Below, piece by piece: positions 41,460 through 55,429 of a DNA stretch of 64,000 nucleotides (its first letter is position 1; each line of letters begins with the position of its first letter). Where the stretch lies: the NCBI GenBank assembly GCA_965153355.1, contig OZ231126.1:90334001-90398000 (forward strand). The letters run 5' to 3'. The translations under genes were made by a program, and so were the position numbers. Source of the stretch: Flaccisagitta enflata (Eukaryota > Chaetognatha > Sagittoidea > Aphragmophora). Below the pieces are notes generated by a model. It did not search any database. It was not told the origin of the DNA and saw only the letters and a program-made list of their open reading frames with translations.

Positions 41460-41802
41460 CTGTATCTTCTCTAATTAGCGCCCCGGGCGCTTTTGAAATT
41501 GAAAAAAAAAGTTGCCATTTTAGCCTCCAATTAGCGCCCCTTTTTTAACTGTAAGCACTTCTTACAATATGTTATTTACAATAAAAGCTACTTAAAATAT
41601 AAGAAATATAGGATTGAATGTATCAAAAAAACATTTTTTACTTGTTTTTTATTCAAGCCTTAAAAAATACACTGAAATAACCAAATTCTTCCACTTTTGA
41701 AGAATATTTGCTTCTTCATCTTCCCTCAAATCATCATTTTAGGGAGCACAAACCAGGGGGGGGCGTTAATTGGAGGGGGGGCGATAAATGGAGAAAATAC
41801 GG
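41460..41802. mobile_element. TA-flanked TIR element (pogo/mariner-type MITE), 343 bp
   Basis: Left CTGTATCTTCTCTAATTAGC and right 'gataaatggagaaaatacgg' are imperfect inverted repeats, flanked by TA at 41458-41459 and 41803-41804. A second inverted pair, 'ccaattagcgcccc' and 'ggggcgttaattgg', lies inside. Confidence 0.8.
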
Positions 41803-41922
41803 TAAATATTCTTAGTGATATTTTTTTCTGTATTTATTCTGTGTTTCTGTTAAGCTTAAACTTCATCAAAAAACTTTGAATCTTTTGTCCATGAAACTTA
41901 CTGATGGATTAGTGAAATTATA

Positions 41923-42431
41923 CAGTAGATGTCGTCTAGACTTGGAAATACGGGGGAGCTCATAGCCTGATCATTAGTTAAGTGAAGGGAATGATATTTC
42001 GCTGGTGTAATCTATAAACCCTAAGGGGTTGACAATGGGGTGTGGCATCCCCCTACGGCTTACATGAGAAAAAAAACTTTTAGTATAAAATTATGGGATC
42101 AGTCACTTTTTTTGCAGAATTTCAGCTTCATCTATTTGCTTAAATTGCAAAACCAGCTCGGGATTCGAACCTGGAACCTTTGAATAAATGAACAGATTGA
42201 GATAAATCTCAAGTTGAGTGAGTTACCCTTTGGACTAATTCCGGCAGCTGTTTATATTGAGCAATTTTGATTTATTATATCAAAGAGAATTTTCTATCCA
42301 CAGAGCTGCCATACCCCATTGTCAACCCTATAGAACATAAGCATTATACACACACAGTTTCATTTCATTTGCATAAATGGTAATTAAGATATGAGGGCCC
42401 CCGTATCTCCAAGTATAGACAACATCTACTG
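41923..42431. mobile_element. TA-flanked TIR element family M1, copy 1, 509 bp
   Basis: The termini CAGTAGATGTCGTCTAGACT and the inverted right end match over about 35 bp with a few changes. TA flanks are at 41921-41922 and 42432-42433. Further in, 'ggttgacaatggggt' mirrors 'accccattgtcaacc'. The same termini occur at 49316-49889. CAGT termini with TA duplication suggest a pogo-like or mariner-like origin. Confidence 0.85.
42150..42250 (-). other. tRNA-like segment (A box and B box) in M1 loop
   Basis: On the minus strand 'tagtccaaaggg' fits the pol III A-box pattern TRGYNNARNNGG, and 'ggttcgaatcc' is a perfect B box. Between them 'ttgagatttatctcaa' forms a stem-loop like an anticodon arm. 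The acceptor and T stems pair poorly, so it is more likely tRNA-derived than a working tRNA. Confidence 0.45.
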
Positions 42432-42433
42432 TA

Positions 42434-42822
42434 CATAATTCAGCGTTTACTTTGCATATTTTGAGTAGTATCTTAGATATCTTAAGCTAAATAAAAGAAT
42501 ATTGATAAAAATATGATATCTTAATTTTTCTTTGTAATAACTAAGCCCTTACTCAGAAAACATTTTTATTACCAATAAAATTTCACTATTCAATTTTAAG
42601 GAGATTTAAGGATTTCTTGTATTCTAAAATAATCTTGAATTGTTAAAAATGACCTTTTTGCATATAAAAACCCAAAAAATGAAGAAAAATCTTTTTTTAA
42701 ATTTTTTTTCTTTGTTGTTGTATTCAATATAATCATTATTGTCAATCTTTAGGTTTTGTCTCAGATTTAGCCACTTCCAGACCATAGTGCACTGTCCAAT
42801 CGTCCGCAACGATAATGTAACC
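42434..42822. other. AT-rich spacer
   Basis: No gene or repeat seen. Confidence 0.3.
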
Positions 42823-43579
42823 TTGTTTATAAGAACATTGAGGCTCAGCTCTGGAAAAAAATAAGAACAATCGTAAGAACATTGTCAGCCTCACAAAAGG
42901 GGAGTATAAGAACATTCATATTTCATTTACTTTAGGAACTCTGAAAATCAGAAAGAATGGTTGACTTAAATCACTTTCATTGATATTAGATTTGGTTGTA
43001 GATAATATTTTGGTTTAAATAAGTTAAGTAACCAGATAAAAGAACATTCTGAGGGGATGTTTCTAGTGAAAGCCTGAAACGCGTTTTGCTCGTATTCCAA
43101 GATTAACGCGTTTTAGGCAGTAGGGCCATTAAAAAAAAATTCCCGAGGATTGCAGGGTTCGATCTCACACCTTTAAAATCACAGTCTCGCTCGCTACATG
43201 TACGCCACCGTGGGGATAGACTATATTGTCGTGAATGCCCTTTGATATATAGCGATCTTTGGAAAAAGGTACTCTTGCACAGGTCTTGAACTACGTTTGG
43301 GCAATAATTTGCCAATCACTTTTGAATTTAGCCTAATCCCATCACCCAGCATTATGTTGTGCTTCATGATGGGTCTGAGACTTTTTTTCAATGGTCTCAC
43401 TCCTTAAAACGCGTTTTTCTTAAAACGCGATCAGAACGCGTTTCACGCTTTCACTAGAAACATCCTGATGAGCTAACGATTGGAAAAATAAGAACATCCT
43501 AAGAACAATTTGAGCTCAAACCGCCCTAGAAATAAGAACACAGAGCCTCAGAAAAAAAAAACATGTTCTTATAAAAACA
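42823..43579. mobile_element. TIR element of the TAAGAACA family, copy B
   Basis: Its ends and internal 'taagaacaatttgagc' and 'agaaataagaacacagagcc' match copy A at 26261-27896. It is itself interrupted by a smaller inverted-repeat element at 43055-43465. Confidence 0.8.
43055..43465. mobile_element. Nested small TIR element, ~411 bp, with tRNA-like core
   Basis: Left 'ggatgtttctagtgaaagc' mirrors right 'gctttcactagaaacatcc'; the repeats continue through 'gaaacgcgtt' and 'aacgcgtttc'. On the minus strand the interior (about 43140-43220) has 'tggcgtacatgtagcgagcg' (A-box-like) and 'agatcgaaccc' (B box 9/11), about 45 bp apart. No coding capacity. Confidence 0.65.
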
Positions 43580-43796
43580 AATGAGTGTAGTTCTAGTTAC
43601 GAGTAGTATACATTCTTAACAAAAAGGCTGGAAAAATTTTTCCCCGTTAAGAAACAAAAAAATCAATCGGCGCTCTTTTTCAAAAAATCTCGTAAATCTG
43701 GACGGAAGGGACCGTTGATTGATTTCTCCGGGAAAAAGAAGGGAGAGAGAATGAGAAAGAGAAAGAATTACTCTTTCATTCTTTCGTCTGGGGTCT

Positions 43797-43798
<2 letters not shown>

Positions 43799-43836
<38 letters not shown>
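43799..43836. repeat. (GA)n microsatellite
   Basis: Short GA array. Confidence 0.9.
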
Positions 43837-43837
<1 letters not shown>

Positions 43838-43927
43838 TGGAGAGGAAGCAAAGAAACACAAAGAGAGTCAGAGAATCAGAGAGTGAGGCAGCACTTGCCA
43901 AAAGAAAGTAAATGAGAAAGACAGAGA

Positions 43928-44152
43928 ACAAGGCCAACACCTATAAGTCGCGTGCGAGACTTACAGATTGACCTAGAATGACTTAGAATGACTTTGAATA
44001 ACTTAGTATCCCCTTAAATGACTTAGAATGACTTAAAGAAATAAAATTGATAAAAAAAGTAAAAGTGTTACGGACTGACAGATCAACCGACAGACCAACC
44101 AACAGACGGACAGACGGACAAAGCGGGGTGTAGAGTCGTATGCACGCGACTA
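43928..44152 (-). repeat. HE1 hairpin-ended element with diverged centre
   Basis: It begins 'acaaggccaacacctataag' and 'tcgcgtgcgagac', contains repeated 'aatgacttagaatgactt', and ends 'gtgtagagtcgtatgcacgc' then GACTAAAAA. Confidence 0.8.
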
Positions 44153-44330
44153 AAAACAAGGCCAACAGTCGCGTGCTGCGTGTTACCAAAATTGATGTCA
44201 GATTCCCATCCTTTGCCATCAAACTATGTCTCTTAGCCAATACTCATACAAAGAATTGATTAGTTATTTGCCAAAGGGACTGGTTTGCTAATGGTCATAG
44301 TCATAGATAAAAATTTCTTTTGTGGAAATA

Positions 44331-44573
44331 CAAGGCCAAGTTAAGGCCAAGAAGTGCGCCTCGCTTGACTAAGAAGTTGTGAATGAACGTTTTTGATGAA
44401 TGAATGAATGAAATTGAATGTCGTAAGGCATAAAAGGTGATAGGAATGAAGAAATAAGTCAGAATCAGCCGTTTTGCACATTTCAAACATTTACGTGACC
44501 AACCGACCAACCAACCAATCAACCAACTGACCGACGGACATGACCACTTATAGAAGTGCGAGGACGCACTTAA
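44331..44573 (-). repeat. HE2 hairpin-ended element, best copy
   Basis: It begins ACAAGGCCAAGTTAAGGCC and then AAGTGCGCCTCGC, carries a 'gaccaaccgaccaaccaacc' segment, and ends in the hairpin AAGTGCGAGGACGCACTT followed by AAAAA. The 5' AAGTGCGCCTCGC is the inverse complement of the hairpin's right side with one extra base. Confidence 0.85.
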
Positions 44574-44627
44574 AAAGAAACGTATTGACAAACTTATGTG
44601 TGTTTTCATTGCTTTCCTTGTCTTTTT

Positions 44628-44851
44628 AGGTGCGCCAACGCACCTCTATTACCGATTGGTTGGTTGGTCTGTTGGCCCACTTGGCCTTGCTGAATTGAAT
44701 CTTAATTCAATAACAAGTGATGTGAGATGACGTCCCACACATCCCTTCCCCTACGCCGCTGCATACTTATCAACCTTAATACAGATACTGGAGTTTAAGA
44801 CGGAACAATCAACACAGCTACCTCTAGAGTCGCGTGCACGCGACTAAAAAG
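44628..44851. repeat. HE2 (+) fragment and HE1 (-) hairpin end
   Basis: 44628-44694 has the hairpin AGGTGCGCCAACGCACCT, 'ttggttggttggtctgttgg' and 'cacttggccttgc'. 44800-44851 has 'gacggaacaatcaac' and the perfect palindrome AGTCGCGTGCACGCGACT followed by AAAAA. Confidence 0.75.
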
Positions 44852-45655
<804 letters not shown>

Positions 45656-46307
45656 ATGTCATGCAATGTGTGTGTCGTTCAAGTTGAAAAAGAAGGGAAA
45701 CTATACTATAGAGAGAAACACAGAAAGAGATAAACCAAGAGTCAAAAGATAGAGAGCAAAATTGCTGTTATGTCTTATTCGCTTCAAATATCAAACAAGC
45801 ATTTTCATGAAGCAATAAATGCATGACAAGTAAAAAATGGCAACAAACATAAATAAGTTTGCAAGAGTAAGTGCGATTGAAGAGCGTTAGTGCAATTGAC
45901 ACTAGATTCTACTCTTCCACCACTTCTTCTGCCTCCCCCACATCCCCCCATTAAGAAAGAAAAACATTTCTCCACCTTATCTTCCTCCCCTCCCTCCTCC
46001 TACTAACCCCGTTCAGTCTAACCCCATTCAATTTCTGACTCTTCCCGAGTGGATGTGAGAATCAGTTTCTTTGAAGTCGGTCCTTAATTATCGTAAATTC
46101 CGAATCTCGCGGGTTTCTTGAGTTTGTGTACCAATAAAGGTTAGGATGGTTGATGTTGTAAAATGGAAACCAAGAAAATTGACACACAGTTGCCCTCCTG
46201 TATCTGAACTTGAACCAGCCTGTTAAGCCTCGCTCTGTGTCTTTGATTCATCCTATTAGAAATGATTATATGTAGCTCCAAAACAGGCAAAATCAAAGGC
46301 TTAAAAA
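45656..46307. other. Spacer, no gene recognised
   Basis: Unique sequence. Confidence 0.3.
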
Positions 46308-46677
46308 GGGGGCATCCTTTTATTCACGAAAATCCTGCTTAAGTTAGATTCATTTCCACTGAAGCACGATGTCGTGCCTCATTAAAATGAATAAGAAATA
46401 ACTGATTTTACCATAGTAAAAAAGATAGTAAAAGTAAATTTTTTGTCATGCTTATCTGAAGAAATTAAGAATTCCCCTTCTTTCTACTCACCTCTCTCTA
46501 TTTCTCTTCACCTAAATAGACTTTCTAAAGAGAATTTAGATTTAAAAAAAAAAAATTTTACATCATTTAAGTCTTTATCACTTAAAAAATAATTTGATGT
46601 GAGAAAACTTGTTTTCCTTCATGTGATAGGAAAAGAATTTATGATAAAAAAAAAGATGGAGATAGTGCAAGATGATA

Positions 46678-47267
46678 CTATCTTGGCCATAAAGATCCGG
46701 ACAGTAGGTGTATAAGTTAATTTGTTGACCAGGTGAGAGCTGCAAACATATCAAATGCATCTAATATCAAGTATGACCATGTTGGGCATCCACCACCACC
46801 TGCATATGCTTTGGCATGGACTTGTAGAGAGACAGGGGGTACTCTGGGGTGATGTTGTTTCAAACCTTTAATGTAATTTATTTCAGCACTGCTTTGAATG
46901 TCATTTTGCAGAGTTTCTGCAGGTTTTCCATTTGAATCTTTGAGTTCTGAATTGGATTGAGATCCAGATTGATCCGGGCTGATCCCTAGATGTGCATAAC
47001 TCATCGATTTTTCATTACATTTGGCGCAATGCGCCAGTGTACCATCTTCCATAAGCAAACAAAAATCTTTACACCACACTTGCAAAAAGCAAATATTTTC
47101 TTCATTCAGCTCTCATTTCTAAACGGATAAAGATACAGGAACCAGCTGGGTCTCATTTGATAGATCTTTTGAAGATGCGGATTTTTAAAAAAAAATCATC
47201 TCACTGCAATTGAAATTAAGCAAGTTATGACACTTTAAAGCTGTCCGGATCTTTATGGCCAAGATAG
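46678..47267 (-). mobile_element. Tc1/mariner-type element, internally deleted, 590 bp
   Basis: Perfect 27-bp inverted repeats (46678-46704, 47241-47267) begin CTATCTTGGCCATAAAGATC and are flanked by TA on both sides (46676-46677, 47268-47269). It carries a transposase remnant on the minus strand. The size indicates a large internal deletion compared with full Tc1/mariner elements of roughly 1.3-2 kb. Confidence 0.88.
46717..47085 (-). pseudogene. Tc1/mariner transposase C-terminal remnant
   Basis: Counted from the frame's first Met, residues 12-19 read MEDGTLAH, matching the catalytic 'xxDGxxxH' block of Tc1-type DDE transposases. Residues 36-49 read SPDQSGSQSNSELK, a degenerate form of the 'SPDLNPIExxWxxLK' block in which the third catalytic acid appears replaced. 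Residues near 84-99 read PVSLQVHAKAYAGGGG, like the usual C-terminal 'MPxRxxAVIxAKGG' segment. The frame ends just before the terminal repeat, as in intact elements. The N-terminal DNA-binding part and first catalytic Asp are missing, so it is non-functional. Confidence 0.65.
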
Positions 47268-47635
47268 TAATCTAGAAAAAAAAGACAAATTCCTCTTTTT
47301 ATTTTTATAAAAAAAAATCAAATGATTTTTTTGTTCCACTGAAATATCTGCACCTAATCAAAAAAAAGACTTTTTTTTCATTTCAACTTAAAAAAAGGTT
47401 GGGAGTCAATCCACTGATGCACAAATTCCAATTCCACCGAAGCACAAATTTGTGCTTCAGTTGAATGGGCCTTAACTGGCCTTATTTTCAGATCAGAGTT
47501 CGTGATTCAGTGGTTAGACCCTTAAAAGTACTTAGACTTAAAAGCTTGATTGAGATCTTAGAAGCACCATGCAAATCTATGTTTTCGCGTTTCCGACTTA
47601 CATGCTTTTAATCAATAATCGTGCATACATCTCCA

Positions 47636-48285
<650 letters not shown>

Positions 48286-48554
48286 CAACATAAACGTCTG
48301 TTATTTCATCCGCCTTCTTCTTGTTTCCCATCATGGTCAAGTTATTCAAAATCAGTTCTTAAGGGAATGAGTTAACTTTCTGCTTCGTGGTTTTAGAGTG
48401 TTTATGTTTGTATTGAAATTATGTATGATATATTTTGAAAAACTTATGATACATTTTATTGATATAATGATGATTATATATTCTTTTTCTTTTTCATGAA
48501 AAGTGGGCTTCAACTTTTTGCTCGGTGATTGTACTTAAACGGTTTGGTAATGAA

Positions 48555-48813
<259 letters not shown>

Positions 48814-48942
48814 CGGTTTGTTCTCGAACATATGGCCAGGATTTTGTTCAATAGTTCCTTGCGTGCGGTTAGTCTAGACTTTGGGTGTTACTTTCGTTAC
48901 AATTTTATTGTTCTTTTTTATCCTCGTTTTTTTTTTTACTCT

Positions 48943-49183
<241 letters not shown>

Positions 49184-49315
49184 CTCTCTTTTTTTCCGGG
49201 CAACGACATTTTCAACTTTACTACATCTTGTCAAAAGTCGGTTATGAAATTGAAATGGACACATTACCACCCTCCAATCTCTGTGGGAAAAAAGTTGCTT
49301 ACTTGCTTCTGTCTA

Positions 49316-49889
49316 CAGTAGATGTCGTCTAGACTTGGAAATACGGGGAATTCATTGCAGGAAGAAAAATATACTTAAAAAACCTGATATTTGGAATATA
49401 GACTAAGAAAAAGATGCTTGATTGCCCATGGGTGTTGATTGCCATGGAAACACATTTCTTTGTAGTCACGCAAAAGTATCAATATTTTGAGAAAGTTTTT
49501 GGGAAAACATTGTCTAAAATCAAATTTGCTACAACTTCCCCACAATATGTTCTGTAAGAATATCGCTCGTTTAGCCGTTGCTAGGGAATGCCACTATGTG
49601 CGACAGCCCTGTGATGCTCCCTAGCAACTGCCAAACGAGTGATATTCTTACAGAATATATTATGGGAAAATTGTAGCAAATCTTTTTTTAAACTATGTTC
49701 CCTCATAAAATTTCTCGAAACATTGATACTTTAGCGTGAATACATGGAAATGTATTTCCATGGCAACCAATACCCATGAGCAACAAAGCTTCATTTTATT
49801 GGTTTGTATTTCAAATATGAGTTTCTTAAGTTTATTTATCTTCCTGTAATGAATTCCCCCGTATTTCCACGTCTAGACGACATCTACTG
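49316..49889. mobile_element. TIR element family M1, copy 2, palindromic, 574 bp
   Basis: It has the same CAGTAGATGTCGTCTAGACT termini as 41923-42431 and TA flanks at 49314-49315 and 49890-49891. The inversion continues through almost the whole element ('ttgccatggaaacacatt', 'tctgtaagaatatcgctcgt' and their inverse forms), centred near 49600. Confidence 0.88.
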
Positions 49890-50563
49890 TATATGTCATG
49901 ACAAAAAAATGAATAAGTCAGCATCAAGCCTAATTTGAGGGGAACGAAAAGAAAAACAATAAAACGGTCGAATGACAATTTTCAAATCAAAGGTTGAAAA
50001 GGCGCCAGATTGTTCTAACCTGAACACATCTATGCATGCATGAAAAACAGTGATCAGGTGTGGATAACTTTTTTTGGACGAGCAACCTTTAAAAAGATCT
50101 TTTGGTTTGTTGGATTTTGTGTGCTATAATTTTTTCTCTCTACATCTATTCACGCGGTTGTCCCCCGTTCCCCGATATGTTGCATCATTAGACATAACGA
50201 AATACAAATACCTTGACAGCGATTTCTTTACAACCTAATCATTTACGATGCAATCCACAATTGTCTTTGGCTCTTACCACATATCCAGGCCTTTTTCTAG
50301 TGAATTATTTGACAAAGCCAATCGGGCTCTCTCCGCCCAATTTCACAGAACCCGACGGAAAAACAGCGAGCCCAACAAAAAATAACCATCATTATCAATT
50401 TCCTAATCATGTGAACCTTCATCATAGCACTGGCATATATCAATGGCTTTTTTGTATCTCTGTACGCAGGAATACTAGGGTAGCCTATAAAAGAGAGAAT
50501 CATTATATGTGAACTTTCTTTTACCATCAACATCAGATAAACTTATATTGCATTTGTGTCAAA
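49890..50563. other. Spacer, no gene recognised
   Basis: Unique sequence; one 99-residue frame at 50213-50512 has no recognisable family. Confidence 0.35.
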
Positions 50564-50747
50564 ACAAAGCCGGATACACGGTTTCCCTATTTTCATTGCG
50601 GTTAGACAGGGGCAGTGGCATGGCTAATCAAGTATTTGGGCAGAGGCAGTGATGCTTAACGTCCCAAAAAACGCCAAATAGCAAAGAGTTATCTATGGAC
50701 TGACTAACCAACGGTAGACCAAGTGGAGGATCGTAGCACGCGAATAA
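50564..50747 (-). repeat. HE1 hairpin-ended element
   Basis: 'acaaagccggatacacggtt', 'gacaggggcagtgg', 'atttgggcagaggcagtgat' and 'cccaaaaaacgcc', ending 'cgtagcacgcgaataaaaa'. It is the uninterrupted counterpart used to interpret the nested copy at 61.5 kb. Confidence 0.8.
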
Positions 50748-51094
50748 AAAGATGCTTAGCTCATTTATCTACAAGCTGTTCACATTTTATGTGGGAGCCA
50801 GTTGAGGAAATGCATTCGCTTTCTAACTCATTACTTTTGAGTGACTCATAACTCCCAAACAGATCGTGTGCAATTTGAAATTCTATGAAAATGATCAAAT
50901 CCACTTAGGTCTCACAAAATCAGAGAGAGCCCACCGGGCTCAGTGCCAGCAAAAAGTGACAGCCCGACAACAAAATAGAGAGCCACGGGCTCGTGGGCTC
51001 GCTCTAAAAAAGGCCTGCACATATCCCTCCAGTGCCGATTTCCTTTTCAAACAATGCAATAATACCATGATCATATATCGGCACTTTAACACGA
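50748..51094. other. Spacer with GGGCTC motifs
   Basis: Several 'gggctc/gagccc' words at 50925-51000 form short inverted pairs ('gagcccaccgggctc'). No gene. Confidence 0.4.
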
Positions 51095-51102
51095 TCTGTG
51101 AC

Positions 51103-52194
<1,092 letters not shown>

Positions 52195-52202
52195 TCTGTG
52201 AC

Positions 52203-52700
52203 CCCGGTTTCTGTCACCAATGTGTTACCACTCAGCGTCGATAGCAATGAGTTGCTTTGAGTCTCTTCCATGTGTGCATCTTCAGGGCTTCGCTTATTTA
52301 AGGCATCGATTTAAAAAGATTCCTTTCGAAGGCAAAAAAAGTGGAGTAAAGTTATTTTGTAATTACATAAGTCGAACGTTTTCTGTATTATTGTTCGTCT
52401 GCACGAGTTTATGCTGTATCGATGCCTCGCTTGATGCCTCGCTCGTTCGAGTTATATCTGAAACCGTACAAAATCACGGATGCACGGCTGACAGATAATT
52501 CGTTCAAGTGATCTGGCTTCAACCTGAAAAAAGTAGATGTCAATGCTCCGTCTGTCATGATCATGCAATCATTTGTATAATGTTGCAACTAAACGGCATC
52601 GCTTGTCGCAGGGCTTCTTGAAATGATGCAGTCTGAAGTAAAGTGATGGAGTGATTGGAATGCAGTATCTGATGACACTTAACGACAAAGCTTGACTAGA
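52203..52700. other. Spacer, no gene recognised
   Basis: Unique sequence; frame 52220-52498 has no recognised domain. Confidence 0.35.
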
Positions 52701-53085
52701 AGCGAAGAGGTGTACCGTGGCGTCTTCGGTATGTCTTGAGGGCATCTTCGGCGATGTATGACTAGAAGCGAAGAGGTGAACCGTGGTGTCTTCGATATGT
52801 CTTCAGGGCATCTTTGGCGATGTATGACTAGAAGCGAAGAGGTGAACCATGGCGTCTTCGATATGTCTTGAGGGCATCTTTGGCGATGTATGACCAGAAG
52901 CGAAGAGGTGTACCGTGGCGTCTTCGGTATGTCTTGAGGGCATCTTTGGCGATGTATGACCAGAAGCGAAGAGGTGTACCGTGGCGTCTTCGGTATGTCT
53001 TGAGGGCATCTTTGGCGATGTATGACTAGAAACGAAGAGGTGAACCGTGGCGTCTTCGATATGTCTTGAGGCGATATGTGGTGAA
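52701..53085. repeat. 66-bp minisatellite, ~5.8 copies
   Basis: Units start at 52701, 52767, 52833, 52899, 52965 and 53031 with 'agcgaagaggtg(a/t)accgtg'. The unit length is a multiple of three and the minus-strand frame stays open through three copies (22-residue period, HTEDATVHLFASGHTSPK). A coding role is not supported otherwise. Confidence 0.95.
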
Positions 53086-53109
53086 GAATTCTACGTAACT
53101 CAATCTGGC

Positions 53110-53895
53110 TCTGCTACCCTGTATTCAGTAGCAACTGCAACCAGCGAAAGATGTATTGTGAGAAAACTATTCACATTTCATAATCCAGATTTGTTCTATC
53201 TAATAGCATATTACCTGCGGTATTTCATGCAAAGTAACAGCACCTAAACTCAGATAGTATAGCTTCTATAACATTTTCAAGTAAAAAACCACATCTCGCT
53301 AAGCAGCTTTTCATTTCAGACGTGAATGGAAGTCTTCCACTTTAAACTTCAAACTTATATAGTATCTCACTGCTTTAAGCAAAAATTCTGGGGTTGGACT
53401 CTAAGCTCTTTTGTAGGAGATAATACTAGATTCAAGAAAATAGCAAAAAGACCAAAATTCATCAGATTTTTTCATTGTTTTTCCAGCATTTTTCATGTTC
53501 CACCAACTCTTAATGTCAAAAATCTGCCTTATATACTAAGAATATCTTAAAATGGTACAATGTTTGACAAAAAATCAAATTTGTAAGCCAAAGAACATTT
53601 GTTTGGATCAGCTTCAGCACTTTGTATCAATGCTTGTCCTATTTATCTAAGATCAAAGAAGCTAAACGCTTTGTTTCATGTCAAAATCACAATATATGGA
53701 GGAAATTATGGTATTTTTCAAATTGCTGTCAAGGCTAAACTACTTGACTTCAGTTGCTGAAATTTTGCATGAAATAACCGCGGGTTATATGCTTTCAGAT
53801 GAAACAAATCCGAATTTTCAAATATGAACAGTCTCAACACAATATATTTTTTGCTGGTTGCAGTTTCTTCTGAAGACAGAGTACGGTGAGGCGTG
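53110..53895. mobile_element. TIR element, ~790 bp, between two minisatellites
   Basis: Long imperfect inverted repeats of about 130 bp: 'caactgcaaccagcgaaaga' near 53132 mirrors 'ttttttgctggttgcagttt' near 53850, and 'gcggtatttcatgcaaa' near 53218 mirrors 'ttgcatgaaataaccgc' near 53765. No coding capacity. Exact termini are not fixed. Confidence 0.75.
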
Positions 53896-53905
53896 GCAAG
53901 GAACA

Positions 53906-54075
53906 ACGCCACGATGTGGCGTAGCTAATAATGAGGCAACGATGTTGCGTAGCTTGTGATGACGCTACAATGTGGCGTAGCTAGTAATGGCGATACGATG
54001 TTGCGTAGCTGGTGATGACGCTACGATGTTGAATAGCTAGTAATGACGCTACGATATGGCGTAACTAGTAACGAC
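53906..54075. repeat. ~31-bp minisatellite (GATGTGGCGTAGCTAGTAAT)
   Basis: About five to six copies alternating 'gatgtggcgtagctagtaat' and 'gatgttgcgtagctggtgat'. Each unit can form a short CTACG...CGTAG stem. Confidence 0.9.
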
Positions 54076-54497
54076 GCCTTTCGACCATAATTCAAACGAT
54101 TTATGATGACTTTTGGTCCAAAAACGGAATTGGGTCAGCAGCTATTTTGAATGTTTTCGACCGCGTTAGACAACATTTCCAGGTCTTCTTGAACGCCGCT
54201 CATCTCCCCTGTTATCAGATTCCTTATCATATCCTCCCACTCAACCTCCTCTCTACTTCCCCACCATCACCTCTTCTCTACTTTTACCCACTACCTCCTT
54301 GGTCCCTTTCATAATTCATAAACATTTCTTTTTCAAAATTCGATGATTCAACTTCGGGATGGGGCTTAACCTCCATTCCACGAGGGCCACACTTGGATGA
54401 TCTAAATTAGAGTGACCTCTCATCTTCAATTCCACGATTATCTTTACTCTTCTTCTTTCTTTCTTTCTTACTCTCCCCCTTTTCCTTTCTTCTCTTT
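54076..54497. other. Spacer, no gene recognised
   Basis: Unique sequence. Confidence 0.3.
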
Positions 54498-54696
54498 TAG
54501 TCGCGTGCTACGCGACTCTACAACTCGCTTTGTCGGTCCGTCCGCCACGGTCCGTCTGTTGGTCCGTTCGTCCGTCACACTTTATTTTTTTTAGGTTTTG
54601 CGGTCTTCACTGCTCCTGCCCAAATGATCAAGTGACCTCAGACACGGCTCCTGCCCACCCGGACACGACTGGGGTAGCCGTGTATCCGGCCTTGTT
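54498..54696 (+). repeat. HE1 hairpin-ended element, good copy
   Basis: The palindrome AGTCGCGTGCTACGCGACT is followed by 'ctacaactcgctttgtcggt', 'cctgcccacccggacacgac' and 'gtatccggccttgtt'. Confidence 0.9.
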
Positions 54697-54852
54697 CTTC
54701 TTTTTCCTCCTCTACCTTCAACTGTCTCCTCTTCCTCCTCCTCCTTTCTCTCTCTTTTCCCCTCTCTTCTCCATCTTTCTTTCCTTCCATCCATTTTTTG
54801 GCGTTTTATTGGTGACCAATGACCGACTTGTTGAAGGTATATACATAAAGAA

Positions 54853-54856
<4 letters not shown>

Positions 54857-54937
<81 letters not shown>

Positions 54938-54988
54938 CAGAGACAGAGACAGAGACAGAGACAGAGACAGACAGACAGACAGACAGAC
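54857..54988. repeat. (GA)n-(GAGACA)n-(CAGA)n compound array
   Basis: A three-step graded array: GA, then GAGACA hexanucleotides, then CAGA tetranucleotides. Confidence 0.95.
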
Positions 54989-55155
54989 AATGAGCAGAGA
55001 GAGTAAGATATGCAACAAACTCGTAATTAACCGGAACCCCGCTAAGCGTTTCCGCTTTGGCTTCGTACATAAACAGCATCCTCAGGTTCCAAGTATATAC
55101 TTTATTTATCAATCTTATCCTCATTATCATCATGAGCAAGGACATGAACTTAGTC

Positions 55156-55158
55156 GGA

Positions 55159-55244
<86 letters not shown>
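55156..55244. repeat. (GAC)n microsatellite
   Basis: About 89 bp of GAC with one GGC change. Poly-Asp and poly-Arg frames are read-through. Confidence 0.95.
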
Positions 55245-55245
<1 letters not shown>

Positions 55246-55429
55246 CTTCCTTAGCTTCATGAGCGGATGTAAGAACTAGGAGGAAGTGTCTTGATTGCGT
55301 CCAAAGGCCCTTATCACGCTCCGAACTCCCGGAAAGCTCCTACAAGCCCAAACATGAGTTCGACTTATGAGAAAAAATTTGACACAGAATTTTGAGAGAA
55401 GAATACTGGGAGGGAGGAAGTGGGGGAGG

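Larger units (their letters stand above)
46308..47530. mobile_element. Small TIR element, copy 2, interrupted by a mariner-type element
   Basis: 'gggggcatcct', 'attcacgaaaatcctgctta', 'tttccactgaagcacga' and 'ctcacctctctctatttctc' match 14510-14720. 'ccaattccaccgaagcac' and 'cagagttcgtgattcagtgg' match the right side of copy 1. The two halves are separated by the element at 46678-47267. Confidence 0.65.

Noticed and set aside
42150-42250. Functional tRNA gene on the minus strand
   Set aside because: A and B boxes are present, but acceptor and T stems pair poorly; kept only as a tRNA-like segment.
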